From: Paenibacillus_E oryzisoli_A
GTDB taxonomy: Bacteria > Bacillota > Bacilli > Paenibacillales > NBRC-103111
Direction: 5' to 3'
Assembly (NCBI RefSeq): GCF_050467285.1
Contig: NZ_JBCMUN010000007.1
Coordinates: 372,001 to 436,000 of the forward strand
Length of the DNA stretch: 64,000 nucleotides
In this document: piece by piece, positions 25,746 to 35,218 of the stretch
Numbering within the stretch: the stretch's first letter is position 1
Layout: each line of letters begins with the position of its first letter
Program-made: the position numbers and the translations under genes
Notes under the pieces: generated by a model
The model's database searches: none
What the model was told of the DNA's origin: nothing
What the model saw: the letters and a program-made list of their open reading frames with translations, nothing else

Positions 25746-27284
25746 TTAATGAGTGTAAATTGCGATTTCCGCACTGACGAATGTAAGCCTTTTATAGGGG
25801 TCTGGATATGTTGCATTGAAAAGGTGTATTTGATGATTGCCAGTTTCCAGAAGCTGTAGCGGCAGGTCAAAATAGCGAACTTTCTCCGGCGTTGGCAAAC
25901 CTTCTGTCGAGAAAGGCGTGTATAGTTCGCCTGATCCCACTATGGGTTGCAGAGGAACACCATCAAATTCTACATGAACGGGAACACGAGATGTCTCACG
26001 GAATGTCTCTACTCGGATGACCGCGCGCTGTATTTTGGCGAAAATACCCTCTGTTTCAAGACGAACATTGAATGTCACTTGGTCATTGGCTGGGAACGTG
26101 CCATAGCCAGTGCCAATAAAATAATGCTGTGCTTGCTGACTCAAGTGTTCTTGATCGCAAATGGTTCGAAGTATATGGAAAGGAGGTTCTTTGCCAGGAA
26201 ACTCTTTGCGTCTCGCTTCGTTGAACGAATGATCTCGCGTATAGTTAAAATTGAAAAAACTCAGACCATCCACACCTCTACGCCAATAATTCAATGCGGT
26301 CGTCTCATAAATTTCCTGAGTCGTTTTCCGGCTGATGTTGTTCACATACCCTAGAACGCTGCGAGACTCGCCTGTGTTGACAACGAAATGAAGTTCGCCG
26401 TAAATACGTGCATGCACGACACGGGCTTTGAACTCTTCGATACCAATTTCAAGCGTTGTTTTGAAAGACGAGGACAGATTAATCATATCGATCAACTGCG
26501 CGCGATCCCAGGCCTCGACGTCCAAACCAGCTTTTAGACACGCTGCGAGTCGCTCGGGGACGCGTACACACAATTGCAAATATTTATCCCTTCGCTCGCC
26601 AATCTCATCTAGCAAAAGACGAATCTGGCTAACAAATGCGTTCATGATAGCGATCCCTTCGCTAACCTGGCTTTCCAGAAAAAAACGAGGGTGCCGCTGG
26701 AAGTCAAGCTCTAGTCCATCAATATCGTAATTCTCGGCGAGCTCGCGAAGTAACCCATAATAATAGTCTCGAACCTCCGGAACCAAATAATTAAAAGGGC
26801 TTCCACTTCCTTGCGGCTCGAGCCAATACTGGGGATGGTCGCGCCAGAAACTTCCATGTGTAGGCAGATGCTTTTCGTATAAATAATGATTGTCATTCAT
26901 TCGGAAAGAGATAAAGAAATCAATGCCGATTTCTCTTGCAGCCTGGAGTGTCATACCGACGGGATCCTTCTTTTGCAACATGTAACGGCGCGCTCGGTAG
27001 TACGCTTTCTGATTGTATTTCCAATCATCTTCAGGAAGCGGCTCCTGCTCGAACGGGGCCTCTTCCCGCCATCTTCTGTCAACTTGCGAATCCCATAAAA
27101 TCGTTCTCCAAGCAAGAGGGCAGCACATCAGGACATCCACTTGAGTACCTGCCAATTCTTTGACGTACCCTGTAACCTGGTCGTCCTTTACATTATCTCG
27201 ATAAGTCTGGTAAGGCGTCTGCGTCGTGAACAAGCTAAGCAATTCGTGATTAAACAAACATTTGTAGTTTTTTTTCAAACCCAT
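25746..27284 (-). CDS. GH10-like (hypothetical glycosyl hydrolase) protein, paralogue 1
   Basis: A 512-residue protein with the same architecture as its neighbour: KCLFNHELLSLFTTQTPYQ at the start, GTQVDVLMCCPLAWRT near 48, FFISFRMNDNHYLYEKH near 125, YDIDGLELDFQRHPRFF near 190, then the barrel and a C-terminal beta-sandwich. The conserved ELDF and the aromatic/Asn strand positions are kept in both copies, so both are probably active but may differ in oligosaccharide length or linkage. The 31-bp gap to the next gene and GGAAGGAG site show co-transcription. It follows the binding-lipoprotein gene. Confidence 0.75.
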   Translation of the reverse strand: MGLKKNYKCLFNHELLSLFTTQTPYQTYRDNVKDDQVTGYVKELAGTQVDVLMCCPLAWRTILWDSQVDRRWREEAPFEQEPLPEDDWKYNQKAYYRARRYMLQKKDPVGMTLQAAREIGIDFFISFRMNDNHYLYEKHLPTHGSFWRDHPQYWLEPQGSGSPFNYLVPEVRDYYYGLLRELAENYDIDGLELDFQRHPRFFLESQVSEGIAIMNAFVSQIRLLLDEIGERRDKYLQLCVRVPERLAACLKAGLDVEAWDRAQLIDMINLSSSFKTTLEIGIEEFKARVVHARIYGELHFVVNTGESRSVLGYVNNISRKTTQEIYETTALNYWRRGVDGLSFFNFNYTRDHSFNEARRKEFPGKEPPFHILRTICDQEHLSQQAQHYFIGTGYGTFPANDQVTFNVRLETEGIFAKIQRAVIRVETFRETSRVPVHVEFDGVPLQPIVGSGELYTPFSTEGLPTPEKVRYFDLPLQLLETGNHQIHLFNATYPDPYKRLTFVSAEIAIYTH

Positions 27285-27369
27285 ACACCGATCTCCTTCC
27301 TTCGTTACCTCCGCGATCTTGAGTCTCTCCCCGCGCTAATATTGTCGAGGAGAGTGCATGACGCGGTTC

Positions 27370-28938
27370 TTATTGCTTTCGCTGATAGTAGAAGTTTGGC
27401 TTGGATTTGTCTTTTTGCAGGAGATTGATTTCTTCAATGACTTTATCTCCGCCTGAGCTTCTCCACTTGGCCACCATTTCATCAAAAAGCGTCCCGATGT
27501 CCTTTTTATCCAATAACATCTTCGTATATCCTTCTTCTAGAATTTGTCCCAAGACAACAGACTTCTCTTGAAGCGTTGGAATCTTAGTGTTTGCACGGAG
27601 ATAGTTATATTGAATATTCTTCTCGTAAGTATCCAGCTTACCCAGCAAATAATTCGCCGCATCCTTGGAAATAAACTTTGTGTACTTCTCAGTATCTGAA
27701 TACAGCCATTCCGGCTGCAACAGCTCCATACCGACAGTCGTGTTATATTGAGGATCTTTCTTGTCTTCAGCAAACGGAATCTTCACGCCATTTTGAACGC
27801 TGTATGTTTTTCCCTCTACACCATATTGGATGTAATCGAAACCGCGTGTAATTTGATATTCTAAATAACCAAGGGCTGCCTCCGGATTTTTTGACGAGCT
27901 CGATATTTCATCCGTTCTTGTAATTGGGATCGCTGGCGAAGACAATTTCCATACATTCCCATTATTCGTGATAGGGTCTATAATTTCTGCTTTCATATTC
28001 GGAAGAACAACAACTTGTCTATAATTTCCCAAGGTTGTAACAAGAGCTCCGACCTTTCCAGATTTGAACTTGTCGAGTCCTGATGTCTTACCGACGATCA
28101 GATCAGGATCAAGCAGCCCTTCCTGGCGAAGGTTGCGCAGAAAGCTCATTGCTTGTTTGGCTTGCGGCTGAATCAAACCATATTGAAGTTTATTTGCATC
28201 TTCTGGAGTAGGCGACCAGTCGGGATTTAAACCAAACAAGGAGAAGAACGAATATATGCCCGAGATTTGCGTGCTGGTTAACGTTAATGGGATTGTATCC
28301 TTCTGCCCATTTCCATCAGGGTCACCGTCCCGGAATGCAGTCAAAACGGTAACGAGTTCATCCAACGTTTTCGGCTCTTTCAGTCCTAGCTTGTCGAGCC
28401 AGTCTTTCCGGATTACAATGCCATCACCCCCGCGGTCTCTCAATACAGGGACGCCGTAAATCTTTCCGTCTTTTGGGCTTCTCATCATATCCCATGTTTG
28501 CTTACTGAAAGCGTCCTGCAGTTTTGGAAATTTGGGAAGCAGATCATCCAAGGCCATAAAAACGCCTTGATCGATTAATGCATTATGCTCATAATCGTTT
28601 GGAGAATTAGTGACAACGATGTCCGGAAGATCTCCACCCGTAATTTTGACGCTAAGCTTGGTTTTGTATTCGGCGGATGGCACTGTTTCATAGGTGAGAT
28701 CGACATTCGCATCCTTCTCGATCATTTTCTCCAATTCCGAGTCAGGGTGATAAGTCTGACCGGGAGCTAAAAACTTGAGTATGGATACTTTCGCTGGCGG
28801 TGCAGTGGTTTTCCCTTGTGCTCCTGATGGTGTACTCTCTACTTTAGTCGTGCTCGATTCATTACCTGGACTAGAACATGCGGCGAGTGTCGTTGCCAAC
28901 AATACTGCTGTGACGATAGGTACTGATTTTCTTTTCAC
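27370..28938 (-). CDS. Sugar-binding lipoprotein of an ABC importer (LipO-like)
   Basis: A 522-residue lipoprotein. The signal peptide ends in LAAC with Cys21 as the lipid anchor. Motifs TGGDLPDIVVTNSPNDY near residue 100, GIVIRKDWLDKLGLKEPKT near 170, FRDGDPDGNGQKDTIPLTLT near 195 and EAALGYLEYQ near 350 are typical of the large binding proteins that work with LplB/LplC permeases on complex oligosaccharides. Start is GTG with GGGAGG upstream. It serves the permeases at 32403-34232, although the two-component genes lie between, which is a common order in Paenibacillus. Confidence 0.92.
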   Translation of the reverse strand: MKRKSVPIVTAVLLATTLAACSSPGNESSTTKVESTPSGAQGKTTAPPAKVSILKFLAPGQTYHPDSELEKMIEKDANVDLTYETVPSAEYKTKLSVKITGGDLPDIVVTNSPNDYEHNALIDQGVFMALDDLLPKFPKLQDAFSKQTWDMMRSPKDGKIYGVPVLRDRGGDGIVIRKDWLDKLGLKEPKTLDELVTVLTAFRDGDPDGNGQKDTIPLTLTSTQISGIYSFFSLFGLNPDWSPTPEDANKLQYGLIQPQAKQAMSFLRNLRQEGLLDPDLIVGKTSGLDKFKSGKVGALVTTLGNYRQVVVLPNMKAEIIDPITNNGNVWKLSSPAIPITRTDEISSSSKNPEAALGYLEYQITRGFDYIQYGVEGKTYSVQNGVKIPFAEDKKDPQYNTTVGMELLQPEWLYSDTEKYTKFISKDAANYLLGKLDTYEKNIQYNYLRANTKIPTLQEKSVVLGQILEEGYTKMLLDKKDIGTLFDEMVAKWRSSGGDKVIEEINLLQKDKSKPNFYYQRKQ

Positions 28939-29049
28939 TAACAGAACCTCCCTTTAATTCTTACTTGCGAAAGTACCGGCCGGTAATTAAAGAGTAACGC
29001 CTTTAGACTGCTATAAATACAGGGATAACTTAAGGTTTAATCATGTTTT

Positions 29050-30801
29050 TTATAGGGAACTGCTTTCTGTATCTATTAGAGGGTGCAAGAGTATTACTTT
29101 GCAGCCTCCTGACTCTCGATTCTCAAGCGTAATACCAAAACTACCTCCGAACCTGAGCTTCAGCCTCCGATCCGTATTAAGTAAACCGACTCCCGAAGAA
29201 TTCGGATTGTACGCGGTCTCTTGAAACTTGGCTGCATTTTTGGGAATCTCCCCGCTTATCCCAGGTCCATTATCCTCTACAATACACATAATCCGGTCCT
29301 CTGATCCTCTGACCGTGATCATAATTTTACCTTCCCCGTTCTCCAAGACATTCATAGCGTGCTTAATCGCATTCTCAACAAGGGGTTGCACGGTCAATTT
29401 CATAAACGGTCTATATAAAATATCCCTATCGATTTGATAATAGACAGAGAAGGCATCGTAGTTGCGCTGGAGGACAAGTGACACATAGTTTTTTACATAC
29501 TCCATTTCCCTCTCTAAGGTTGTAAGCTCCTCATCGGTATGAATACTAAAACGTAACAAATTAGACAACGAATCAACCATGCTTACGATTTCTGGAGCAT
29601 AAACTTTTTCTGCCTTCCACTTAATTGTATCCATTGTGTTGTATAAGAAATGAGGGTTTACTTGATGAACTAGAGCCCGGATTTCAAGCTTACGCTTTTC
29701 TTCCTCGTAGAGCTTCATTTTGTCAATTAGCTCGTACATACCTTTAATCATCGAGTTATATCCCCTTACGAGCTGGCCAATTTCATCTTTTCTTAGCGAA
29801 TAATCGTCACAGTATACAAGTTGCCCTTTGTAGACTGTTCTCATTGACCTCACTAGCGTCCGAATTGGAATCGTGACCGAACGTACGAGTAACAGAAGTA
29901 AGATACTCATAACACCGATACTTGACGCAACGAGCAGCCAGGTGAAGCGTTTAATCTTCACAATCGGACCGGTTACTTCCTTAATGGGAATAAGTGCAGC
30001 CATACGCCAGTTGTTACTATCTAGAGGTTTAGACACCACATAGAAATCAATCCCATTCCGATGTATAATTTTGAGCGGACTCCCCTCCGATAACTGGTCT
30101 TCCGAATCGGGATCAATCCGAATCAGTTCACCTTCTCCGGAGTTTCTGGAGCGAGAAGCGATAACACGTCCACTGCCTTCCAACATATAATAGCTAATAG
30201 CATTAATTTGTTCTGGGATAACAAATTGATTATCAAGCAAATAGCGCGGTACATGCAGAGTCAATACGCCAATAGGTTGAAGTACGGGATAGTCACGAAT
30301 TGCGCGAACGTAAAGTAATTCTGAGGGAAGTCCGTCAACTGTAGAACGCACGTACCATGCACCTTTGCCTTCTAAAGACAGTGCAGTTTGAAACCAGTCT
30401 TCGTCGCCAGTCACGTTTCCTGAGTAGTTAGCATACGATTTTGGATTTAAGGGATACACATTCAGTTCATATCCTCCACGCATCTCCTCAAGTAGAGGGT
30501 TTATCTGCCTAATAAAATCATATTCTTCCAAAGAGGATTGAGGTGGCATGTTCTTTAAAAGCGTTTTCATTTTGCTAGATTCCAGTACTTTTTCTGATTG
30601 GAGCTCTGTCTGTGAAAGCAGAGATTTCATTCTGATTGCATTATGATTAAGATCATCGAATAGAAACATCTTTGTAATCGTCTGAATTTGTTGATTAGAT
30701 TGATTGAATGACAAATAACCGAGCAGCACGGTAGGGATGGCTACGATGGATAGCAACAGAATACTGACCTTTACATATAAATTCGGATGAAATTTCAACA
30801 T
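29050..30801 (-). CDS. Membrane sensor histidine kinase (YesM-like)
   Basis: A 583-residue kinase: first membrane helix near residues 10-28, extracellular Cache domain, second helix (LLVASSIGVMSILLLLLVRS) near 290, HAMP (TIPIRTLVRSMRTVYKGQL), phosphorylated His in HQVNPHFLYNTMDTIKW near 378, N-box VQPLVENAIKHAM near 478 and glycine box GVGLLNTDRRLKLRFG near 550. It pairs with the response regulator 15 bp upstream and probably senses oligosaccharide, perhaps via the binding lipoprotein. GGGAGG precedes the ATG. Confidence 0.93.
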   Translation of the reverse strand: MLKFHPNLYVKVSILLLSIVAIPTVLLGYLSFNQSNQQIQTITKMFLFDDLNHNAIRMKSLLSQTELQSEKVLESSKMKTLLKNMPPQSSLEEYDFIRQINPLLEEMRGGYELNVYPLNPKSYANYSGNVTGDEDWFQTALSLEGKGAWYVRSTVDGLPSELLYVRAIRDYPVLQPIGVLTLHVPRYLLDNQFVIPEQINAISYYMLEGSGRVIASRSRNSGEGELIRIDPDSEDQLSEGSPLKIIHRNGIDFYVVSKPLDSNNWRMAALIPIKEVTGPIVKIKRFTWLLVASSIGVMSILLLLLVRSVTIPIRTLVRSMRTVYKGQLVYCDDYSLRKDEIGQLVRGYNSMIKGMYELIDKMKLYEEEKRKLEIRALVHQVNPHFLYNTMDTIKWKAEKVYAPEIVSMVDSLSNLLRFSIHTDEELTTLEREMEYVKNYVSLVLQRNYDAFSVYYQIDRDILYRPFMKLTVQPLVENAIKHAMNVLENGEGKIMITVRGSEDRIMCIVEDNGPGISGEIPKNAAKFQETAYNPNSSGVGLLNTDRRLKLRFGGSFGITLENRESGGCKVILLHPLIDTESSSL

Positions 30802-30815
30802 GCTGCCTCCCTTTT

Positions 30816-32396
30816 TTACCTGCCGTAGCGAAATTCTTTTGGTGATAGGCCAGTTCTTTTTTTAAAGACCTTCCCGAAATGTTGAAGATCCTGATAGCCA
30901 ATCTCAGCAGCTATTTCATAAATTTTTAAATTGGATTCTAGCAAAAGCAACTTGGCTTTGCTGATCTTGAGATCAATGATATAGTCGGAGAATGCTTGCC
31001 CTGTTTCTTTTTTGAAAATGTGACTCAACCAAGCAGGATGAATACGAAGTTTATCTGCTACGAATTGCAGTGATAGCTCGCTTTCCGGTTCCTTCGCCAT
31101 GATCGTCTTTGCCTGCTCAATTACTGCATTTCCGTTGCCAGCTGTTTGAGCCGTTATTTGTTCTGACAATTTAATAAAATAGTCCACCAGCACTTTCTTT
31201 ATGGAATGCGTGGTTTGGTCCCGCTCCAACTCTTCCCAGATGACAAGGGGGATCTGCTCAATGCTTGCTCCCGTTCTTCCTTTGACGGCTGACTGAATTT
31301 CCATTATCCAATCGAGTGAACTTTGAGCCAATTGCTTGCGATGAAGCATTGGGGTATGGCGAACCATATCATCGACTTTATCATTAACAGAAGCGAATAT
31401 TCCTTCTTTATTGCCATTCATTAAGGACTCTAAGCACACGTTATTGGGTTCCAAAAACAGCTCGTCTTTGTTACCAATGGAAATCTCGCCGTAATGCAAA
31501 ACAGGCCTCCGGTCGGCAGAAGCCCACCGCAGTGCCTGAGTAGCCTGCTCGTATCCTTCATATAAGGATTGAAATGCACTTATAACTCCGCTTACGCCAA
31601 ATGTAAGTTGCAGCTTTTGATATCGTGCCGTATTTTCCCGAATCACTTCGATTAACTCATCCATATCCGGATAAGCAGAAATAATAATCCAACGATTGTG
31701 TACATTTTTTAGCAAGTAAGAAGGTGAAAAATATTGAAGTGATTCTTCAGCCACATTGCCTATTGAAAAGAGCTGAAGTTCCACTTCCTTATCGCTGAGC
31801 GGGGATTCTTCTGTTAGACCGAATGCCACAATTCTGTAAGGTGAAGTCGTCAGCCAAACTAACTGCCACATTTGCAGTCGATGATAAATATGCTCTTGTA
31901 AATAGGTTTTCTTTGTACAAAAACTAACTAGATACTGATCCATCAACACCTTACTGCCGACGCGGGCATACTCCGCCCGATGTTGATGTTCAGATTTCTT
32001 GCGGCTTTCCTCAACAATCAACTCTACCAAATGAAAGACCTTTTGAATGAAGCTTTCTCGATCAAAAGGTTTCAATACATAATCCACTGCACCGAGGCGC
32101 AAACTGCTTTGCGCATAACTGAATTCGTTATAGCTACTGATCACCATTACCTTGGGATCAAAATCAGCAAGCTCTTTAATCTGCTCGAGTAGTTCTAACC
32201 CCGACTTTTTCGGAAGTACAATATCAGTTATGATGATCAGAGGCCGAAGAATGCGGATCATTTCCATCGCATCCTCGGCATTTCCAATCGCATACACTTG
32301 ACCGACGGCAGGGTGTAGGGAAAACAGAGAAGACTTTATCCCTTCAAGAACGTCAATCTCATCTTCAACAATAATAATATCGATTTTAGACTGCAT
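30816..32396 (-). CDS. AraC-type response regulator (YesN-like)
   Basis: A 526-residue regulator. Receiver domain at residues 1-120 with acidic pair in IIVEDEID, phosphoacceptor Asp in ITDIVLPKKSG near 55 and Lys in VLKPFDRES; a long linker domain; and a C-terminal AraC DNA-binding domain (LSHIFKKETGQAFSDYIID, AAEIGYQDLQHFGKVFKKRT). I prefer ATG at 32396 over the TTG at 32402 because AAGGGGTGA then has 6-nt spacing. It directly follows the permease stop. It likely activates this operon and so autoregulates. Confidence 0.93.
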   Translation of the reverse strand: MQSKIDIIIVEDEIDVLEGIKSSLFSLHPAVGQVYAIGNAEDAMEMIRILRPLIIITDIVLPKKSGLELLEQIKELADFDPKVMVISSYNEFSYAQSSLRLGAVDYVLKPFDRESFIQKVFHLVELIVEESRKKSEHQHRAEYARVGSKVLMDQYLVSFCTKKTYLQEHIYHRLQMWQLVWLTTSPYRIVAFGLTEESPLSDKEVELQLFSIGNVAEESLQYFSPSYLLKNVHNRWIIISAYPDMDELIEVIRENTARYQKLQLTFGVSGVISAFQSLYEGYEQATQALRWASADRRPVLHYGEISIGNKDELFLEPNNVCLESLMNGNKEGIFASVNDKVDDMVRHTPMLHRKQLAQSSLDWIMEIQSAVKGRTGASIEQIPLVIWEELERDQTTHSIKKVLVDYFIKLSEQITAQTAGNGNAVIEQAKTIMAKEPESELSLQFVADKLRIHPAWLSHIFKKETGQAFSDYIIDLKISKAKLLLLESNLKIYEIAAEIGYQDLQHFGKVFKKRTGLSPKEFRYGR

Positions 32397-32402
32397 ATTC
32401 AA

Positions 32403-33269
32403 TCACCCCTTCACAGCTCCCATGACAATACCTTTCACAAAATATTTCTGCAAAAACGGATAAACTAGCAAAATCGGAACCGTAGCAAATACAATTGCTG
32501 CCGACTGTATATTGGCTGGTTCAATCTTCACATTTGTTGTATCACTGCTTGCTAAATTAGTAAAATTTTGATCGAATACAATTGTTTTCAACAGCACTTG
32601 CAGCGGCCATTTACTTGAATCCGTCAAATAAAACACGCCTTTAAAAAATTCGTTCCAATGTCCTACGCCATAGAAAAGTCCGACTGTAGCGATGACGGGG
32701 GTAGATAGCGGAACCACAATTCTTACAAGCAGCGTGATTTCACTGCATCCATCAATTCTCGCAGACTCTTCAATTTCTTTAGGCAAATCCATTAAAAAGT
32801 TGCGCATCAATATCAAATAGAATGCACTCACAGCCCCAGGAAGGATCATCGCCCAGATGCTGTTTAGCAGTCCCAATGCTTTGACGTTTAAATATCCGGG
32901 AATAATGCCCGCATGAAATGTCATTGCGAAGATTAATAACACCATAAATATATTTAACCCCGGTAGAGTTCGTTTCGAAAGTGCATAAGCTCCAGTAATC
33001 GTGAAGAGCAAATTAATCGCGGTCCCTAGCACAGTGATGATAACGGTAATTCCAAAAGATTTGACTAGTGTTGGGGTGGAAAAAACATATTTGTATGCCT
33101 GTATGGTTAGTTCCTTAGGGTACAACATCAGACTGACGTCATATACTTGATCTGGCCCACTCAAGGATACAGAAAAAACATGTACCACGGGTAATAATGT
33201 AATTATACAAGAGAAGATAAGCATTGCACATATGAAAAAATCCGTAGTTGTAATACGCTTAATTGCCAT
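32403..33269 (-). CDS. Carbohydrate ABC transporter permease (LplC type)
   Basis: A 288-residue membrane protein with six predicted helices and the MalG/LplC cytoplasmic loop EESARIDGCSEITLLVRIVVPL near residue 190 that contacts the ATPase. The C-terminus VKGIVMGAVKG is typical of the LplC group. With 33282-34232 it forms the channel for the 27370-28938 binding protein. No ATPase gene is in the operon, so a shared MsmX-type ATPase elsewhere probably powers it. GGGGG precedes ATG; 12 bp separate it from the partner permease. Confidence 0.94.
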   Translation of the reverse strand: MAIKRITTTDFFICAMLIFSCIITLLPVVHVFSVSLSGPDQVYDVSLMLYPKELTIQAYKYVFSTPTLVKSFGITVIITVLGTAINLLFTITGAYALSKRTLPGLNIFMVLLIFAMTFHAGIIPGYLNVKALGLLNSIWAMILPGAVSAFYLILMRNFLMDLPKEIEESARIDGCSEITLLVRIVVPLSTPVIATVGLFYGVGHWNEFFKGVFYLTDSSKWPLQVLLKTIVFDQNFTNLASSDTTNVKIEPANIQSAAIVFATVPILLVYPFLQKYFVKGIVMGAVKG

Positions 33270-33281
33270 TTGATTGCCCCC

Positions 33282-34232
33282 TTACCAGATTGATCGTTGT
33301 CCCAATTTTCTCAGTAACGTGTTCGTGCCTAGAATTAATATGAATCCAATCACACCTTTAAATAAACCAACTGCTGTCGCCAAGCTGAATTGGCCACGCT
33401 CCAACCCAATCCGATATACATAGGTATCTATAATATCCCCGACCTCATATACAGACGGGTTAATCATGACATAGATTTGCTCAAAGCCTGCATCTAACAA
33501 GTGCCCCAAATTAATAATAAACATTAAGGTTATGGTTGGCATAATTCCCGGAAGCGTGACGTGTATTAGCTGTTGATACCTGCCCGCCCCATCTACGATA
33601 GCCGAATCGTATAGCTCCGGGTTAACCCCTGCTAATGCCGCCAAGTAAATGATTGCTCCCCAACCGAATTCTTTCATTATACTTGTAAGGACAATGATTC
33701 CGCGGAAATAATGGGGACTCGTCAGAAAATCGATCGGTTGCCAACCGACTCCAACTAGTAAGGCATTAATGACACCTGATGGTGTTAAAAATGTTGTAAC
33801 GATCCCGCCGAATACAACCCAAGAAAGAAAGTGAGGAAAATAAGTAATCGTCTGAACTGTGCGCTTGAACACAATCATCCTCACCTCGTTGAGCATAAGC
33901 GCGAACAGAATCGGAGCAGGAAAACCAAATACCATTTTGTACAAGCTGATAAGCAGCGTATTTACCAACAGTCTTGAAAAATCGGAGCTATGGAACAGAT
34001 CATTAAAATGTTTTAGGCCGACCCATGGACTACCAGAAATACCTTGAACCGGCATAAAGTCTTTAAATGCAATAGAAAGTCCGTAATAAGGGATGAAATG
34101 GAACATAACAAAATAGATGAGTGTTGGCAAAAGCAATACATACAGCCATGCATGTCTTCTTATTTTTAGCAAAAAATCGGCTGGTTTACTTTTAGCATGT
34201 GATAACGGATGAACATTTTGAATGGTTGGCAT
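33282..34232 (-). CDS. Carbohydrate ABC transporter permease (LplB type)
   Basis: A 316-residue permease with six helices, the LplB opening RRHAWLYVLLLPTLIYFVMF near residue 27, the GVNPELYDSAIVDGAGRYQQ loop near 205 and the end TLLRKLGQRSIW. It is the first gene of the long operon that runs to 18164 (about 16 kb). A TATAAT box lies about 42 bp upstream. It partners with the LplC-type permease just downstream. Confidence 0.94.
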   Translation of the reverse strand: MPTIQNVHPLSHAKSKPADFLLKIRRHAWLYVLLLPTLIYFVMFHFIPYYGLSIAFKDFMPVQGISGSPWVGLKHFNDLFHSSDFSRLLVNTLLISLYKMVFGFPAPILFALMLNEVRMIVFKRTVQTITYFPHFLSWVVFGGIVTTFLTPSGVINALLVGVGWQPIDFLTSPHYFRGIIVLTSIMKEFGWGAIIYLAALAGVNPELYDSAIVDGAGRYQQLIHVTLPGIMPTITLMFIINLGHLLDAGFEQIYVMINPSVYEVGDIIDTYVYRIGLERGQFSLATAVGLFKGVIGFILILGTNTLLRKLGQRSIW

Positions 34233-34271
34233 GTCGTAGGATCCTTTCTGTTTGTATCTTTGTATCTACTA

Positions 34272-34277
34272 ATTATA
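34272..34277 (-). promoter_or_regulatory. -10 box of the 34232-18164 operon
   Basis: A perfect TATAAT on the minus strand, 40 bp upstream of the first permease. A TGTTTG-like -35 at 17-bp spacing is poor, which fits activation by the AraC-type response regulator encoded in the same operon. Confidence 0.45.
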
Positions 34278-34357
34278 GAAGGGTATTTTGTATGCAAACA
34301 GATGGAATGCTTCATTTATTAGGGGGTTTATTCAAGTTGTACGGCATTTATAGCGCA

Positions 34358-34392
34358 AAAAAAGCCGTCTTTTTGAAAGACGGCTTTTCTCT
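34358..34392 (-). terminator. Terminator after the DeoR gene
   Basis: AAAAGCCGTCTTT (34360-34372) and AAAGACGGCTTTT (34376-34388) form a strong stem followed by T residues on the minus strand. It separates the sugar catabolic operon from the transporter operon. Confidence 0.9.
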
Positions 34393-34400
34393 ATGGAGCT

Positions 34401-35156
34401 TCAACTTTCCAACAATTCCACTGACGCTTCGCGGCAAGCCGTCATCAGTTCCGACTCCGGCAGACGATCTGTAATGATTCGATCCGCTTTAGAAAGCTCA
34501 CCGAACGAAGCCAGCATCTTGGCGCCAAATTTCGTTTGATCAACGACAATATTCACCTCTGTAGCCTGGCGAATAGCAAGTTTTTTTATTTCCGCCTCGT
34601 ACATGTTGGAGTTACTGTAACCGTGTTTGCTTGTTATGCCTGTTGCACCAAGAAAAATGCGGTCAAACGACATGGAAGAAATGGTTGCCGCTGCGATTGG
34701 CCCCACCATTGTCGACGTCGTTTCAAGCATTGTACCGCCAATCACGATGGTCGAAATTTTTTTACTGATTAGTTCACTGGCTACATTTAACGCATTTGTG
34801 ACAACCGTAATGTTAGATCTCGGCTTCAAAGCGCGAACAATTTGTACCGTCGTTGTGCCCCCATCAATAAATACGGAGTCACCAGCCTGGATAAGATCAG
34901 CAGCTCGTCGACCGATCCTACTTTTCTCCTCAGTCCATAGGTCTGCTCGATCCTTAAGGGCAACATCTTTACCGATCATGATGGCTCCTCCGAATGTTCT
35001 CCGCAATAGACCGATTTGTTCGAGCTTTTCCAAATCCCGACGGATTGTCATCTCAGTTACACCGAAGAAATCTTTCATTTCCCCGATCTTGACTTCACCC
35101 AGCAGCTCCAAACGTTCCTTGATTTGCTGCTGTCTAGCATTTAACATTACCTGCAT
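34401..35156 (-). CDS. DeoR-family transcriptional repressor
   Basis: A 251-residue regulator. The N-terminal HTH contains GVTEMTIRRDLEKLEQIG near residue 32, and the C-terminal DeoR sensor domain has GDSVFIDGGTTTVQIVRAL near 95, VVTNALNVASELI near 118 and ITDRLPESELM near the end. These repressors respond to a sugar phosphate. I chose ATG at 35156 with GGGAG upstream. It is last in the operon with the PfkB kinase, dehydrogenase and aldolase genes, so its inducer is probably a phosphorylated intermediate of that pathway. A plausible operator is at 38483-38524. Confidence 0.93.
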   Translation of the reverse strand: MQVMLNARQQQIKERLELLGEVKIGEMKDFFGVTEMTIRRDLEKLEQIGLLRRTFGGAIMIGKDVALKDRADLWTEEKSRIGRRAADLIQAGDSVFIDGGTTTVQIVRALKPRSNITVVTNALNVASELISKKISTIVIGGTMLETTSTMVGPIAAATISSMSFDRIFLGATGITSKHGYSNSNMYEAEIKKLAIRQATEVNIVVDQTKFGAKMLASFGELSKADRIITDRLPESELMTACREASVELLES

Positions 35157-35218
35157 AATGCGCTCTCCCGATTGAAGATTAGTTTTACTTCTTATTATTG
35201 CAACCAATCCATCAATTA

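Noticed and set aside
28974..28985. 12-bp palindrome TACCGGCCGGTA in the leader of the binding-lipoprotein gene
   Set aside because: Isolated and GC-only core; no second copy and no regulator to connect with it.
34250..34270. Direct repeat GTATCTTTGTATCTAC as an operator
   Set aside because: Too short and AT-simple; likely chance within the leader.
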